A stretch of 64,000 bases of DNA from Thalassobius sp034670005 (GCF_034670005.1 NZ_JAXMOH010000001.1:186001-250000); one strand, 5' to 3'; numbered from the stretch's first letter, positions 32,695 through 41,660 are shown. Made by a program: numbers and translations. The notes: a model not told the origin generated them from the letters alone.

Positions 32695-34293
32695 ATGACA
32701 TTTGGACGGGTAAACCCGAAATTCCGGCTGGAAGATCAAGGAATCACGGGTCTGGGCGATGTCTTTTACAATCTTATGGAGCCCGCGCTGATCGAAGCCG
32801 CGCTCAAGAACGGCGAAGGCACCCTTGGCAAAGGCGGCGCCTTCCTGGTGACCACCGGCAAATTCACTGGCCGGTCTCCCAAAGACAAGCATGTTGTGAA
32901 AACCGACAGTGTGGTCGACACCATCTGGTGGGAAAACAACGCGGCGATGTCGCCGGAAGGCTTCGACAACCTTTATGCCGATATGCTGGAGCATATGAAG
33001 GGCAAGGAATATTACGTCGAAGATCTGGTCGGCGGTGCCGACCCGGAACATGCGATCAATGTTCGTATGGTGACCGAACTGGCCTGGCACGGCCTCTTTA
33101 TCCGCCACCTGCTGCGCCGCCCCGAACGCGCCGAGCTGGACAATTTCCTCGCTGACTTCACCATCATCAACTGCCCCAGCTTCAAGGCCGATCCGGAACG
33201 CCACGATTGCCGCTCCGACACCGTGATCGCCATGAACTTCGACAAGAAACTGATCCTGATCGGCAACACCGAATATGCCGGCGAGAACAAGAAATCGGTG
33301 TTCACCCTGCTGAACTACCTGCTGCCGGAAAAGGGCATCATGCCGATGCACTGTTCGGCCAACCACGCCATCGGCAACCCGGTCGATACCGCGATCTTCT
33401 TCGGCCTGTCGGGCACCGGTAAAACCACCCTGTCGGCCGACCCGGCGCGCACCCTGATCGGCGATGACGAACATGGCTGGTCCGACCGCGGCACCTTCAA
33501 TTTCGAAGGCGGCTGCTATGCCAAGACCATCGGCCTGAACCCCGAGGCGGAACCGGAAATCTACGCCACCACCGAAAAATTCGGCACCGTGATCGAAAAC
33601 ATGGTCTTCGACCCGGAAACCTTCGATCTCGACTTCGAGGATTCCAGCCTGACCGAAAACATGCGCTGCGCCTACCCGATGGAATACATCTCCAATTCCT
33701 CGGACAGCGCGCTTGGCGGCCATCCCAAGAACGTGATCCTGCTGACCTGCGACGCCTATGGTGTGCTGCCGCCGATCGCGCGGCTGACCCCGGCGCAGGC
33801 GATGTATCACTTCCTGTCCGGCTTCACCTCGAAAACCCCGGGCACCGAACGCGGCGTGGTGGAACCCGAACCCACCTTCTCGACCTGCTTCGGCGCGCCG
33901 TTCATGCCGCGCCGCCCGGAAGCCTATGGCAACCTGCTGCGCGAAAAGATCGGCAAGCATGGCGCAACCTGCTGGCTGGTCAACACCGGCTGGACCGGCG
34001 GTGCCTTCGGCACCGGCAGCCGGATGCCGATCAAGGCAACCCGCGCCCTGCTGACCGCCGCTTTGGAAGGATCGCTGAACGAAGTCGAATTCCGCAAGGA
34101 CGTGAATTTCGGTTTCGACGTTCCGGTCGCGGTACCCGGTGTCGATACCACGCTGCTGGACCCGCGCCAGACCTGGGCGGACGCTTCCGCCTATGACGCG
34201 CAGGCCGCCAAGCTGGTGCAGATGTTTGCCGACAACTTCGAACAGTACGTGCCTTACATCGACGAAGACGTGAAAGCCGCCGCGATCGGCTGA
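32695..34293 (+). CDS. pckA: phosphoenolpyruvate carboxykinase (ATP)
   Basis: A 532-residue ATP-dependent PEPCK that makes PEP from oxaloacetate, the key entry to gluconeogenesis. Motifs in order: VTTGKFTGRSPKDKHVV (oxaloacetate site), HCSANHAIGNPVDTAIFFGL, the P-loop GLSGTGKTTLSADP (about residues 237-250) followed by LIGDDEHGWSDRGTFNFEGG, and WLVNTGWTGGAFGTGSRMPI near residue 425. The start follows AGGAGC. Divergent from chvI; its own terminator follows. Confidence 0.97.
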   Translation: MTFGRVNPKFRLEDQGITGLGDVFYNLMEPALIEAALKNGEGTLGKGGAFLVTTGKFTGRSPKDKHVVKTDSVVDTIWWENNAAMSPEGFDNLYADMLEHMKGKEYYVEDLVGGADPEHAINVRMVTELAWHGLFIRHLLRRPERAELDNFLADFTIINCPSFKADPERHDCRSDTVIAMNFDKKLILIGNTEYAGENKKSVFTLLNYLLPEKGIMPMHCSANHAIGNPVDTAIFFGLSGTGKTTLSADPARTLIGDDEHGWSDRGTFNFEGGCYAKTIGLNPEAEPEIYATTEKFGTVIENMVFDPETFDLDFEDSSLTENMRCAYPMEYISNSSDSALGGHPKNVILLTCDAYGVLPPIARLTPAQAMYHFLSGFTSKTPGTERGVVEPEPTFSTCFGAPFMPRRPEAYGNLLREKIGKHGATCWLVNTGWTGGAFGTGSRMPIKATRALLTAALEGSLNEVEFRKDVNFGFDVPVAVPGVDTTLLDPRQTWADASAYDAQAAKLVQMFADNFEQYVPYIDEDVKAAAIG

Positions 34294-34320
34294 TCCGTTA
34301 CGCCATCGCAGACATTTCAG

Positions 34321-34348
34321 CGCCCCGGCCATCGGTCGGGGCGTTTTT
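34321..34348 (+). terminator. Rho-independent terminator of pckA
   Basis: CGCCCCGGCC, loop ATC, GGTCGGGGCG (one G-U pair) followed directly by five Ts, 27 bases after the pckA stop. Confidence 0.9.
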
Positions 34349-34568
34349 CGTTCTGCTCCCGTCCCCGTTCGACGGGATATGCCAGCACAAGTGTTGACAA
34401 CCCATAAGCGATGCGACTAACCAGCGACCAAGGTGTCGGGCACCTGCCGCCTGCGGACGCAAGTCACGGTGAAGCCCGAAACGACGATCACCTCACCCTC
34501 GAAGCATTTCGACGGTGGGCAATGCAGGCCCCCATCGAATTTGAAATGCCTCTTGAGAGGAGTGAGCG

Positions 34569-35966
34569 ATGTCGTCCGGACCCGCCGCTGATAACCGTTT
34601 CCTGACCGTTCCCATGGGACGGCTGTTTCTGACCAATACCCTGCCGATGACGCTTGTCATGTCGATGAGCGGGCTGCTGAATGTCGTCGATGCCTCATTT
34701 CTGGGGCATTTTGTTGGCGCCGGGGCACTGGCCGCGGTCAGCCTTGGCTTCCCGGTGGTGATGGTCACCATCGCCCTGACCACCCTTGTCAGCGGCGGTA
34801 TGTCCAGCCTGCTGGCCCGCCATCTGGGCGCCGGGGACAAGGACGCCGCCGCAAATATCTTTGCCCGCGCCCACGGGTTGTCGCTGTTCATTTCGCTGGG
34901 TCTGATCGTCTTCTTCCTGATCGCGGGTCGCTGGGGGCTTGCCCATCTGCTCGGCGCGCAGGGCGACATCGCGGTAATGGCGCATGTCTACCTGTCGATC
35001 CTGATCTTCGGCATGCCGGTGCAGGTTCTGCTTGGGGTCCATGCCGACGCCTTGCGCAACGAAGGCCGCGCCGGTTTCATGGCGCTGCTGTCGGTGGGCG
35101 TGACCCTGGCCAATGTGACCCTCGACTACGTGCTGATCGTGATGTTCGATTTCGGCGTCGCGGGATCGGCCTGGGGCACCGTTCTGGCGCAGGGGCTGGG
35201 GCTGATCCTTCTGATCGGGATGCGGCTGCGCGACCGGAGCCTGCTGCCACTGTCGGTGCTGACCCGCCACCGCTGGCACGGCGACTGGAAAACCGTGCTG
35301 TCACTGGGCGCGCCGCTCAGCCTCAGCTTCATCGGCCTGGCGCTGGTGTCGGCCACCGTGATCGCGGTGCTGAACCTGACGGCGGCAGCGGGCAGCGCCG
35401 ATACCGTCGCGGCCTACGGGATCGTGACGCGGATCATGGGCTTCGTGTTCCTGCCGCAAATGGCCATCGCGCTCGCCACCCAAAGCATCGTGGGAAATAA
35501 TGTCGGGGCTGGGCACTACGCCCGGTCCGATGCGGCTTTGCGGCTGGCGCTTGGTGTGGCGTTTGCCTATTGCCTCGTGGTCGAACTTGCCCTGCTTGCC
35601 GCCGGTACCCGGATCGGGTTCGGCTTTGTAGCGGATCGGGCGGTGGCCGCACAGGTGGCGGACATCCTGCGGCCGATGATTCTGTTTTACCTGTTTGCCG
35701 GTCCGGTTCTCGTTCTCGCCCTCTATTTTCAGGCCGTGGGGCAACCGGGCCGCACCGCAGTTCTGACTTTGGTCAAACCGTTCCTGCTCAGCCCGGCATT
35801 GATCCTCGTCTGGACCACCCTTTCCGGTCCGGCGTCGATCTGGTTCGCCTTCCCCGTGGCCGATGCAATCGTGTTGGTATTTGCAGCCACGCTGGTCGCG
35901 CGTACAGTGACCAAAGGCCCCAGAAGCCCGGGGTTCGGATTGACCATGACAACGAGGCAGGCATGA
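34569..35966 (+). CDS. MATE family efflux transporter
   Basis: A 465-residue membrane protein with about twelve hydrophobic segments in two six-helix halves. The first half has LPMTLVMSMSGLLNVVDASF and FLGHFVGAGALAAVSLGFPV, typical of MATE exporters; the second has TVAAYGIVTRIMGFVFLPQM and IVGNNVGAGHYARSDAALRL. It would use Na+ or H+ to export cationic compounds. Its stop overlaps the start of the glyoxalase-like gene by four bases. The 220-base region upstream was checked for known riboswitch motifs; none was found. Confidence 0.9.
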   Translation: MSSGPAADNRFLTVPMGRLFLTNTLPMTLVMSMSGLLNVVDASFLGHFVGAGALAAVSLGFPVVMVTIALTTLVSGGMSSLLARHLGAGDKDAAANIFARAHGLSLFISLGLIVFFLIAGRWGLAHLLGAQGDIAVMAHVYLSILIFGMPVQVLLGVHADALRNEGRAGFMALLSVGVTLANVTLDYVLIVMFDFGVAGSAWGTVLAQGLGLILLIGMRLRDRSLLPLSVLTRHRWHGDWKTVLSLGAPLSLSFIGLALVSATVIAVLNLTAAAGSADTVAAYGIVTRIMGFVFLPQMAIALATQSIVGNNVGAGHYARSDAALRLALGVAFAYCLVVELALLAAGTRIGFGFVADRAVAAQVADILRPMILFYLFAGPVLVLALYFQAVGQPGRTAVLTLVKPFLLSPALILVWTTLSGPASIWFAFPVADAIVLVFAATLVARTVTKGPRSPGFGLTMTTRQA

Positions 35967-36400
35967 CCCTTCGGAGCATAGTCGAAGCCAAGGCGCAGGC
36001 CAAAGCCCTGCGCCAGACGCTGGCGGATCAGGGCACCCCTATCCGCCAGTCCGAAGCGCTGGAACGCATCGCCCGGCAACACGGTGCCCGCGACTGGAAC
36101 ACGCTGCGCGCCCGGCTGGCGCGCCCGGTCATTCACGATCTTGCCCCGCACACACCGGTTCAGGGGCACTATCTGGGCCAGCCATTCACTGGCCAGCTTC
36201 TGGCTCTGGATAAAATAGGCAAACACTGCCGGATAAAGATCAAACTCGATCATCCGGTCGATACGGTCAAATTCGACAGCTTCTCCAATTGGCGCCGCCA
36301 TATTCAGGGCGTCATCGACGAAAATGGCCAGTCTCCCAGCCGGACATCGGATGGCGTACCGCAGCTGATCGTCGAAAAACGACCCTCGCGGGACGGCTGA
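35963..36400 (+). CDS. glyoxalase-superfamily-like small protein
   Basis: A 145-residue protein that begins TLRSIVEAKAQAKALRQTLA with SEALERIARQHGARDWNTLR, the pattern of a family annotated as glyoxalase superfamily (Glyoxalase_8). That N-terminal helix pair is found in proteins linked to bleomycin-resistance-like folds and in toxin-related proteins; a catalytic metal site is not obvious. The second half (PVQGHYLGQPFTGQLLALDK, FDSFSNWRRHIQGVIDENG) is less recognisable. The ATGA overlap with the MATE gene suggests coupled expression. Function unknown. Confidence 0.7.
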   Translation: MTLRSIVEAKAQAKALRQTLADQGTPIRQSEALERIARQHGARDWNTLRARLARPVIHDLAPHTPVQGHYLGQPFTGQLLALDKIGKHCRIKIKLDHPVDTVKFDSFSNWRRHIQGVIDENGQSPSRTSDGVPQLIVEKRPSRDG

Positions 36401-36544
36401 CTCCGGGGCGCATCCGACCGTCGATCCAAACGCCGCCCGCCCCCTCTGGCGCGGACCGCAGGCAGTCCCCGATCACCCAAGCGTACCGGCGGCACGTTTG
36501 CTGCGCGATGGCGGGCCCCCTCCCCCCACCGATCACCCTTAGCA

Positions 36545-36562
36545 AGGGCCAATAATGGCCCT
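36545..36562. terminator. hairpin downstream of the 36570 gene
   Basis: AGGGCCA, loop ATAA, TGGCCCT lies 8 bases past the stop of the minus-strand unknown gene. There is no U tract; a possible terminator only. Confidence 0.35.
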
Positions 36563-36569
36563 GCTTGTC

Positions 36570-37289
36570 TCAGGCCTCTACCGCTGCCGGGACCATCTGC
36601 TTCATTGGCACATGCATGATATGGCGCAGGTCTTCCATCGCCATCCACACCATATTGCAGTCCAGCGGTTCATTGCGCCCCTCGATCTTCCAGCTCAGGC
36701 AATAAGGATCGCAATGCATATAGCCTTCCCGTTCAGCCAGACCGCGCCGCGCCACCGACCGCAGAATAAAGCCGAAAACAAAATCGGGCTGCCAATGCAG
36801 CATCGCGGTCAAAAACGAAAATCTGGCCAGCTGATCGATCAATCCGCGGCCCCGATAGGCCGAATCATCCTTCATCCACATCTCACCATGGTAAACGGCG
36901 CGACCGGTGATCTTGTCCGCGCCCGGCCCCGAACGGAACCACGATCCTTCGCCATCGATGGTGACGCCGCCGGGCGGAAATTCGCCAAACCGCGACCGCA
37001 GGAACCGCGCCAAAGTCTGGTCGCAAAGGTCCAGAAGCCGCATCGCCTGGGTATGAACCAGCTCGCCTTTGGCATTCCGGCCAATGATCCAAACGCCTCT
37101 GGCGGCTGGCAAAAATTGTTTTTCCGGATCAAAGGGCGGGCCCAGCGGTTGTTCCGGGCGACCGGCCTTTACGATCTCCGCATAAGCGTCGAAATCATCC
37201 CCTACTTCGATATGCAGGTGATGCGATTTCAGGGTGTTCAAAGTCTCAGTCAGGTAACGGGACCCGTCGTAAACATCTTGAATAGTCAT
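36570..37289 (-). CDS. uncharacterised protein, GNAT-like C-terminal half
   Basis: A 239-residue protein that I do not recognise by name. It opens MTIQDVYDGSRYLTETLNTL; a conserved-looking middle has RGVWIIGRNAKGELVHTQAM; residues about 145-200 read SAYRGRGLIDQLARFSFLTA, then FVFGFILRSVARRGLAEREG, similar to the acetyl-CoA-binding R-G-x-G helix of GNAT enzymes, and the tail has NMVWMAMEDLRHIMH. There is no signal peptide. It lies 60 bases downstream of the LysR-type gene on the same strand, so the pair is probably an operon. If it is a GNAT, its substrate and partner are unknown. Confidence 0.65.
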   Translation of the reverse strand: MTIQDVYDGSRYLTETLNTLKSHHLHIEVGDDFDAYAEIVKAGRPEQPLGPPFDPEKQFLPAARGVWIIGRNAKGELVHTQAMRLLDLCDQTLARFLRSRFGEFPPGGVTIDGEGSWFRSGPGADKITGRAVYHGEMWMKDDSAYRGRGLIDQLARFSFLTAMLHWQPDFVFGFILRSVARRGLAEREGYMHCDPYCLSWKIEGRNEPLDCNMVWMAMEDLRHIMHVPMKQMVPAAVEA

Positions 37290-37349
37290 TCTTCTCTCCT
37301 GTGTTTGACACAGGGAAAGAATGCTTACGTAAAGTTAACATGTCTTTGG

Positions 37350-38234
37350 TTATCGTCTGTCCGGATCCGAAATCTCCTCCATCACTTCGGTTTTCGGCAT
37401 GGATTCGATCCGGTCCTGTGACAGGCCCTCGATCTGTAAATCATAGCTGCGCACCACAAGCGAAACCATCGCAAAGCTGTCATCGGGATAACGGCATCCC
37501 AGCAACAACCGCTTGAAACTGATCGGCTCGGGAATACCTTCTTCGCCACGATTCATCATGGTGTGTACATGATCGTATCGCAGCCCTTGGGTGGCGCGGA
37601 CATCCTCGAAAGGCTGCGACAGCTGCACCGCATGTGCGTCCCCGCCCGGCAAGGACGGTACCGCGCGTCCGATCGAACTGCTTTCCCAGCGCCAGCCATA
37701 CCAGGTGGCGTAGGATGAATTGCTGCCCACCGCGGTACAGATCCAATCCTCTGCCGCTTTGCGGAACACCATCAGGTTATCACGGATCGGGTCAAAGGCT
37801 TTGTCCGCGATCCGTCCTTCGGCCTCGGTCCAGTATCTTATCCCCTGCTTCAGCAGCTCGTTTTGCCCGGACCAAATTTCGCTGATCGGGTGTTGCTGTA
37901 AATAATAGCACCAACCGCCCGGTTCTTCCTTGGCAATGTGGAACAGCCCGCCGACATGCCCCGCCTCGCCGTTCAGCCAGGCCGCCCCGCGCGCCTGGAT
38001 ATCCTCTGCCTCTCGCAGACTGCGACGTCCCGCATCGGTCAGCTGGTATTGCCGTTCGACAATCACGAAAAGCTGCTCGCCCTTCAGCTCTTCCAGAATA
38101 TTGATATGGCGCCGGACCGTTTGCCGGGTGGAATTCAACCTTTCCACCGTCCGCGACAGGTTGAGCGTCTCTGCTAAAGTGGTAAACGAACGCAATAGTT
38201 CGAACAGCAATGGGTGATTCTTCTGCTCTGCCAT
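37350..38234 (-). CDS. LysR-type HTH protein with non-standard C-terminal domain
   Basis: A 294-residue protein. Residues about 9-75 form a LysR-like winged HTH (FELLRSFTTLAETLNLSRTV, ERLNSTRQTVRRHINILEEL, QYQLTDAGRRSL). The remaining 220 residues do not show the usual LysR substrate-binding pattern; instead there are Trp/Tyr-rich blocks (GGWCYYLQQHPISEIWSGQN, ATWYGWRWESSSIG) and a late RSYDLQIEGLSQDRIESMPK. ATG 38234 replaces TTG 38237 as start. It probably regulates the adjacent 36570 gene and itself. Ligand unknown. Confidence 0.75.
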   Translation of the reverse strand: MAEQKNHPLLFELLRSFTTLAETLNLSRTVERLNSTRQTVRRHINILEELKGEQLFVIVERQYQLTDAGRRSLREAEDIQARGAAWLNGEAGHVGGLFHIAKEEPGGWCYYLQQHPISEIWSGQNELLKQGIRYWTEAEGRIADKAFDPIRDNLMVFRKAAEDWICTAVGSNSSYATWYGWRWESSSIGRAVPSLPGGDAHAVQLSQPFEDVRATQGLRYDHVHTMMNRGEEGIPEPISFKRLLLGCRYPDDSFAMVSLVVRSYDLQIEGLSQDRIESMPKTEVMEEISDPDRR

Positions 38235-38401
38235 CAATCCCCCCTATGGTGGCACAGAAAAATCAATGCACTCTTTTTGGTTAATTTCATGATCATATTC
38301 ACATAGTTCAATTTGTTTTCCCTTAATATTATAGGGTTACTAACAATGGAACACAAATCATACACTGATGGATGATTTCTGTTCCCGTCAAGAAAATTCA
38401 T

Positions 38402-38413
38402 AATCAATTGATT
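38402..38413. promoter_or_regulatory. AATCAATTGATT palindrome upstream of XRE gene
   Basis: A perfect 12-base palindrome 53 bases before the XRE-type regulator, in a markedly AT-rich 230-base gap that also carries the upstream region of the LysR-type gene. A candidate autoregulatory site. Confidence 0.35.
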
Positions 38414-38465
38414 GAAACCCCCCAAGCTGTTTTCTTCTTCTGGTAGTTTGAAATGGAAAAATGAT

Positions 38466-38840
38466 ATGTCGCACCCAGTAGATGTTCACGTAGGCAAGAA
38501 ACTTAAAAATCTTCGCGTATTGCGCGGGCTGACACAAACCGATGTCGCCAAAGGATTGCACATCTCGTTCCAGCAAGTTCAAAAATATGAACTAGGCCGC
38601 AATCGGATTTCGGCCAGCAAGCTGTTCGAGATTGCCAATATCCTGAACGTGCCGCCGTCGTATTTCTTCGACGGTCTCGATCAGACCGCCGACGAAAACA
38701 CCCCGGTGATCGACGAAGAAACCGCGCGCATCGCGTCGGTCTTCAGCAAGATCAAGGATGAACGGCTGAAATCGCAGATCCGCTCTTTCGTGGATGCGGT
38801 CGCCGGTTACGTCCCGGCCGAAGACGCCAACAACGTCTGA
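38466..38840 (+). CDS. XRE family transcriptional regulator
   Basis: A 124-residue protein with a Cro/C1-type HTH at residues about 8-65 (VGKKLKNLRVLRGLTQTDVA, HISFQQVQKYELGRNRISAS) and a C-terminal helical tail. PPSYFFDGLDQ after the HTH is typical of a chromosomal XRE regulator found in many alphaproteobacteria, including rhizobia and Caulobacter; prophage origin is not suggested by its surroundings. ATG 38466 opens the family sequence MSHPVDVHVG. Upstream sequence is AT-rich. Regulated genes are unknown. Confidence 0.88.
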   Translation: MSHPVDVHVGKKLKNLRVLRGLTQTDVAKGLHISFQQVQKYELGRNRISASKLFEIANILNVPPSYFFDGLDQTADENTPVIDEETARIASVFSKIKDERLKSQIRSFVDAVAGYVPAEDANNV

Positions 38841-38843
38841 TCG

Positions 38844-39614
38844 TCAGCCCATCAGGCCGCGGCGCACAAGGTTGAGCGCCGCGACGAACAACACCAGCAG
38901 CGTCACCCGGCGGAACGCGACCTGATCGATCCGGTCATGAACCCGGAATCCGACCCAGGTTCCCAGCAATGCCGGAATCAGCAAAGCGGCGGAAAACACC
39001 GCGGTGTCGCGGTTCACCACGCCCGATCCGATATGCCCAAACAGTAGCGCCACCGCGCCCAGGCCGTATATCACGCCCTGAATGCGGATCTGTTCGGTCT
39101 TGGGCGTTTCCAGCGCAGTCAGATACAACACGGTCGGCGGTCCCCAGACCCCCGACATGCCGCCGATCAACCCGGCAAATCCGCCAATCGCCGCTTCGAT
39201 CAGACCACGCCCGTTTTCCGGCAGTCTCAACCGCAGTCCCAAGATCTGGATCAGCGCGAAGGCCGACACCGGCACCCCGATCAGCAACAGCATGGTTTCC
39301 GCCGACAGTACCCGCACCAGCTGCGCACTGAGCACGATCGTCACCAGCCCGACCAGCATGAACACCCGGAACCGCTTGACCGATTGCCAGGCTGCCGCCC
39401 GGCCCTGCCGCAGCGCCTGCCAGCCATTGGTCGCAACCGTCGGCAGGATCAGCCCGGCCAGGGCCAGTTGCGGATCTATGACGCTGCTGAGACCGGAAAT
39501 CAGAATCATCGGCATCGCAAATCCAACCATGCCTTTGATAAACCCGGCCAACAGCGCGATCGCAAAGGCCAGAACAAAAGTTTCGGGCGAAATCATCGAA
39601 AAAAGTGTATCCAT
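38844..39614 (-). CDS. TauE/SafE family membrane transporter
   Basis: A 256-residue membrane protein with about seven or eight hydrophobic helices in the repeated layout of the TSUP/TauE-SafE family. Motifs are ALLAGFIKGMVGFAMPMILI at the first helix and AAIGGFAGLIGGMSGVWGPP in the second half. Family members export sulfite, sulfoacetate or other organosulfonates; this could serve sulfonate catabolism, though no sulfonate gene is adjacent. ATG 39614 is preferred over the longer frame. It is convergent with the XRE gene, with 3 bases between them. Confidence 0.85.
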   Translation of the reverse strand: MDTLFSMISPETFVLAFAIALLAGFIKGMVGFAMPMILISGLSSVIDPQLALAGLILPTVATNGWQALRQGRAAAWQSVKRFRVFMLVGLVTIVLSAQLVRVLSAETMLLLIGVPVSAFALIQILGLRLRLPENGRGLIEAAIGGFAGLIGGMSGVWGPPTVLYLTALETPKTEQIRIQGVIYGLGAVALLFGHIGSGVVNRDTAVFSAALLIPALLGTWVGFRVHDRIDQVAFRRVTLLVLFVAALNLVRRGLMG

Positions 39615-39699
39615 ACCGGCTCTTAGCACATCTCCACTTTCATCTGCTGCAAAATCACACGTAATTTTCGATCCATTATCGACCCAAAAGGGTATTTTT

Positions 39700-39712
39700 G
39701 TTGCGCTGCAAC
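39700..39712. promoter_or_regulatory. GTTGC-GCT-GCAAC inverted repeat upstream of mcd
   Basis: Perfect 5-base arms around GCT, 83 bases before the mcd start, followed by a further GCAAAA, so the region contains several TTGC/GCAA elements. It resembles the TTTGC/GCAAA-type sites of ScfR/RamB regulators, which control short-chain acyl-CoA pathways. Candidate operator only. Confidence 0.4.
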
Positions 39713-39794
39713 TGCAAAAGGATTATGTCACACCGCAGCAATTCAAGATATGATTCAAGGGCCATGCGTGGCCCATGACGGACAGGACTTGACG

Positions 39795-41447
39795 ATGACC
39801 GATACTGTAATTCTTCCCGATCTTCTGACGCTCACCGGCGCGGCCGTCCCCCCGGTCAAGGCTCTGGTGGACAGTGCCATTGTCACTTTGCGTGACAGTC
39901 TCTCGCAGGATGGCCGCATTTCCGGTACCGCGCTCGAAGCCAATCAGGCTGCCGCGCATGGCCTGTCCTGGCTGGCCACCTATGGCCAGTCGCTGACCCA
40001 GATGCAGGCCTGGGCCGAGCGTCTGGCGGCCGATGGAAAATTCGGTGACATGGAACAGCTGATCCACCAGATCGCCTTTGGCGAATATCTGGCCCAGATC
40101 AAGGGCGGGATCCCGATGAGCCAAGGCGAAATCGCCCGTCTGGCCGATCTCGGTCTCGACGCTGCCTCGCTCGAGATCGACGCGATCTCGACGCTCATCG
40201 CGCAGGGTAACAGTCAGGCCGCCCGCACCCGTCTGGTCGCGCTGATGCGCGACAATGCCGGTCACGCCACCTTCGGTGCTTCCGGTCTTGACGAAGAACT
40301 GGAAATGATCCGCGATCAGTTCCGTCGCTACGCCGATGAACGGGTCGTCCCGAACGCCCATGACTGGCACCTCAAAGACGAATTCATCCCGATGGAGATC
40401 ATCGAGGAATTGGCCGAAATGGGCGTTTTCGGTCTGACCATCCCCGAAGATTTCGGCGGTCTGGGCCTGTCCAAGGCGTCGATGGTCGTGGTGTCCGAAG
40501 AACTGTCGCGCGGTTATATCGGCGTAGGTTCCCTCGGCACCCGGTCGGAAATCGCCGCAGAACTGATCCTTGCTGGCGGCACCGACGCGCAGAAAGAACA
40601 GTGGCTGCCGAAACTGTCTAGCGGTGAAATCCTGCCCACGGCCGTATTCACCGAACCCAATACCGGCTCCGACCTCGGCAGCCTGCGCACGCGCGCGGTG
40701 AAGACCGAAAGCGGCGATTACGAAGTCACCGGCAACAAGACATGGATCACCCATGCCGCCCGCACCCACGTGATGACCCTGCTGGCACGCACCGATCCCG
40801 ACAGCACCGATCACCGCGGGCTGTCGATGTTCCTGGCCGAAAAAACACCCGGCGACGATGCCAATCCGTTCCCGACCGACGGCATGACCGGCGGCGAGAT
40901 CGAGGTTCTGGGCTATCGCGGCATGAAGGAATACGAACTGGGATTTGATCAATTCAAGGTCAAGGGCGACAACCTGCTTGGCGGGGTCGAGGGTCAGGGC
41001 TTCAAGCAGCTGATGAAAACCTTCGAAGCCGCCCGCATTCAGACCGCCGCCCGCGCCATCGGCGTGGCGCAGAACGCGCTGGAGGTCGGGATGCAATATG
41101 CCGAAGATCGCAAGCAATTCGGTAAATCGCTGATCAACTTCCCACGCGTTGCTAACAAACTGGCGATGATGGCGGTGGAAATCATGGTGGCGCGCCAGCT
41201 GACCTATTTCTCGGCCTGGGAAAAAGACAATGACCAGCGCTGCGATCTGGAAGCAGGGATGGCGAAACTGCTGGGCGCCCGCGTCGCTTGGGCGGCAGCG
41301 GATAACGCGCTGCAGATTCATGGCGGCAACGGTTTCGCGCTGGAATATCAGATCAGCCGCATCCTGTGCGATGCGCGCATCCTGAACATCTTCGAAGGTG
41401 CTGCCGAAATTCAGGCCCAGGTGATCGCGCGGCGTCTGCTGGGCTGA
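39795..41447 (+). CDS. mcd: (2S)-methylsuccinyl-CoA dehydrogenase
   Basis: A 550-residue acyl-CoA-dehydrogenase-family flavoprotein with an N-terminal extension of about 160 residues not found in ordinary family members. This extension (TGAAVPPVKALVDS, HGLSWLATYGQSLTQMQAWA, QIAFGEYLAQIKGGIPMSQG) is what marks Mcd of the ethylmalonyl-CoA pathway. The core has YADERVVPNAHDWHLKDEFI, TEPNTGSDLGSLRTRAVK, and GGNGFALEYQISRILCDARI with the FAD-binding region. It would oxidise (2S)-methylsuccinyl-CoA to mesaconyl-CoA in acetate and C1 assimilation. No other pathway gene is adjacent. Confidence 0.88.
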   Translation: MTDTVILPDLLTLTGAAVPPVKALVDSAIVTLRDSLSQDGRISGTALEANQAAAHGLSWLATYGQSLTQMQAWAERLAADGKFGDMEQLIHQIAFGEYLAQIKGGIPMSQGEIARLADLGLDAASLEIDAISTLIAQGNSQAARTRLVALMRDNAGHATFGASGLDEELEMIRDQFRRYADERVVPNAHDWHLKDEFIPMEIIEELAEMGVFGLTIPEDFGGLGLSKASMVVVSEELSRGYIGVGSLGTRSEIAAELILAGGTDAQKEQWLPKLSSGEILPTAVFTEPNTGSDLGSLRTRAVKTESGDYEVTGNKTWITHAARTHVMTLLARTDPDSTDHRGLSMFLAEKTPGDDANPFPTDGMTGGEIEVLGYRGMKEYELGFDQFKVKGDNLLGGVEGQGFKQLMKTFEAARIQTAARAIGVAQNALEVGMQYAEDRKQFGKSLINFPRVANKLAMMAVEIMVARQLTYFSAWEKDNDQRCDLEAGMAKLLGARVAWAAADNALQIHGGNGFALEYQISRILCDARILNIFEGAAEIQAQVIARRLLG

Positions 41448-41476
41448 GATTTTACTACAGGATGTTATCAAACGGT

Positions 41477-41502
41477 GCGGCCCCAACGGGGCCGCGCTTT
41501 TT
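41477..41502 (+). terminator. Rho-independent terminator of mcd
   Basis: GCGGCCCC, loop AAC, GGGGCCGC, then GC and TTTTT, 29 bases after the mcd stop. A clear intrinsic terminator. Confidence 0.9.
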
Positions 41503-41660
41503 ATCGGCTTCTGGGGCGGGCCAAATCCGCTTATCAGCGCGGTCCGCTTCGAGCCCTTTTTGACAGGCCGTCCACTCAACAGCATCAACCTATGTTAAAC
41601 CCGCCAACCGCCTCGCGCGTTGGGGTTGCGTATCTCCAGTCGCGCTGTAGTTTCTGGCGG

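Noticed and set aside
32677..34332. 551-codon open frame opposite pckA
   Set aside because: Antisense shadow created by GC codon bias; no domains, and pckA is unambiguous.
34349..34568. Guanidine, yybP or cobalamin-type riboswitch upstream of the MATE gene
   Set aside because: The region has GC stems but none of the conserved sequence elements of those riboswitches.
39723..41588. 621-codon open frame opposite mcd
   Set aside because: Antisense shadow; no recognisable protein sequence.
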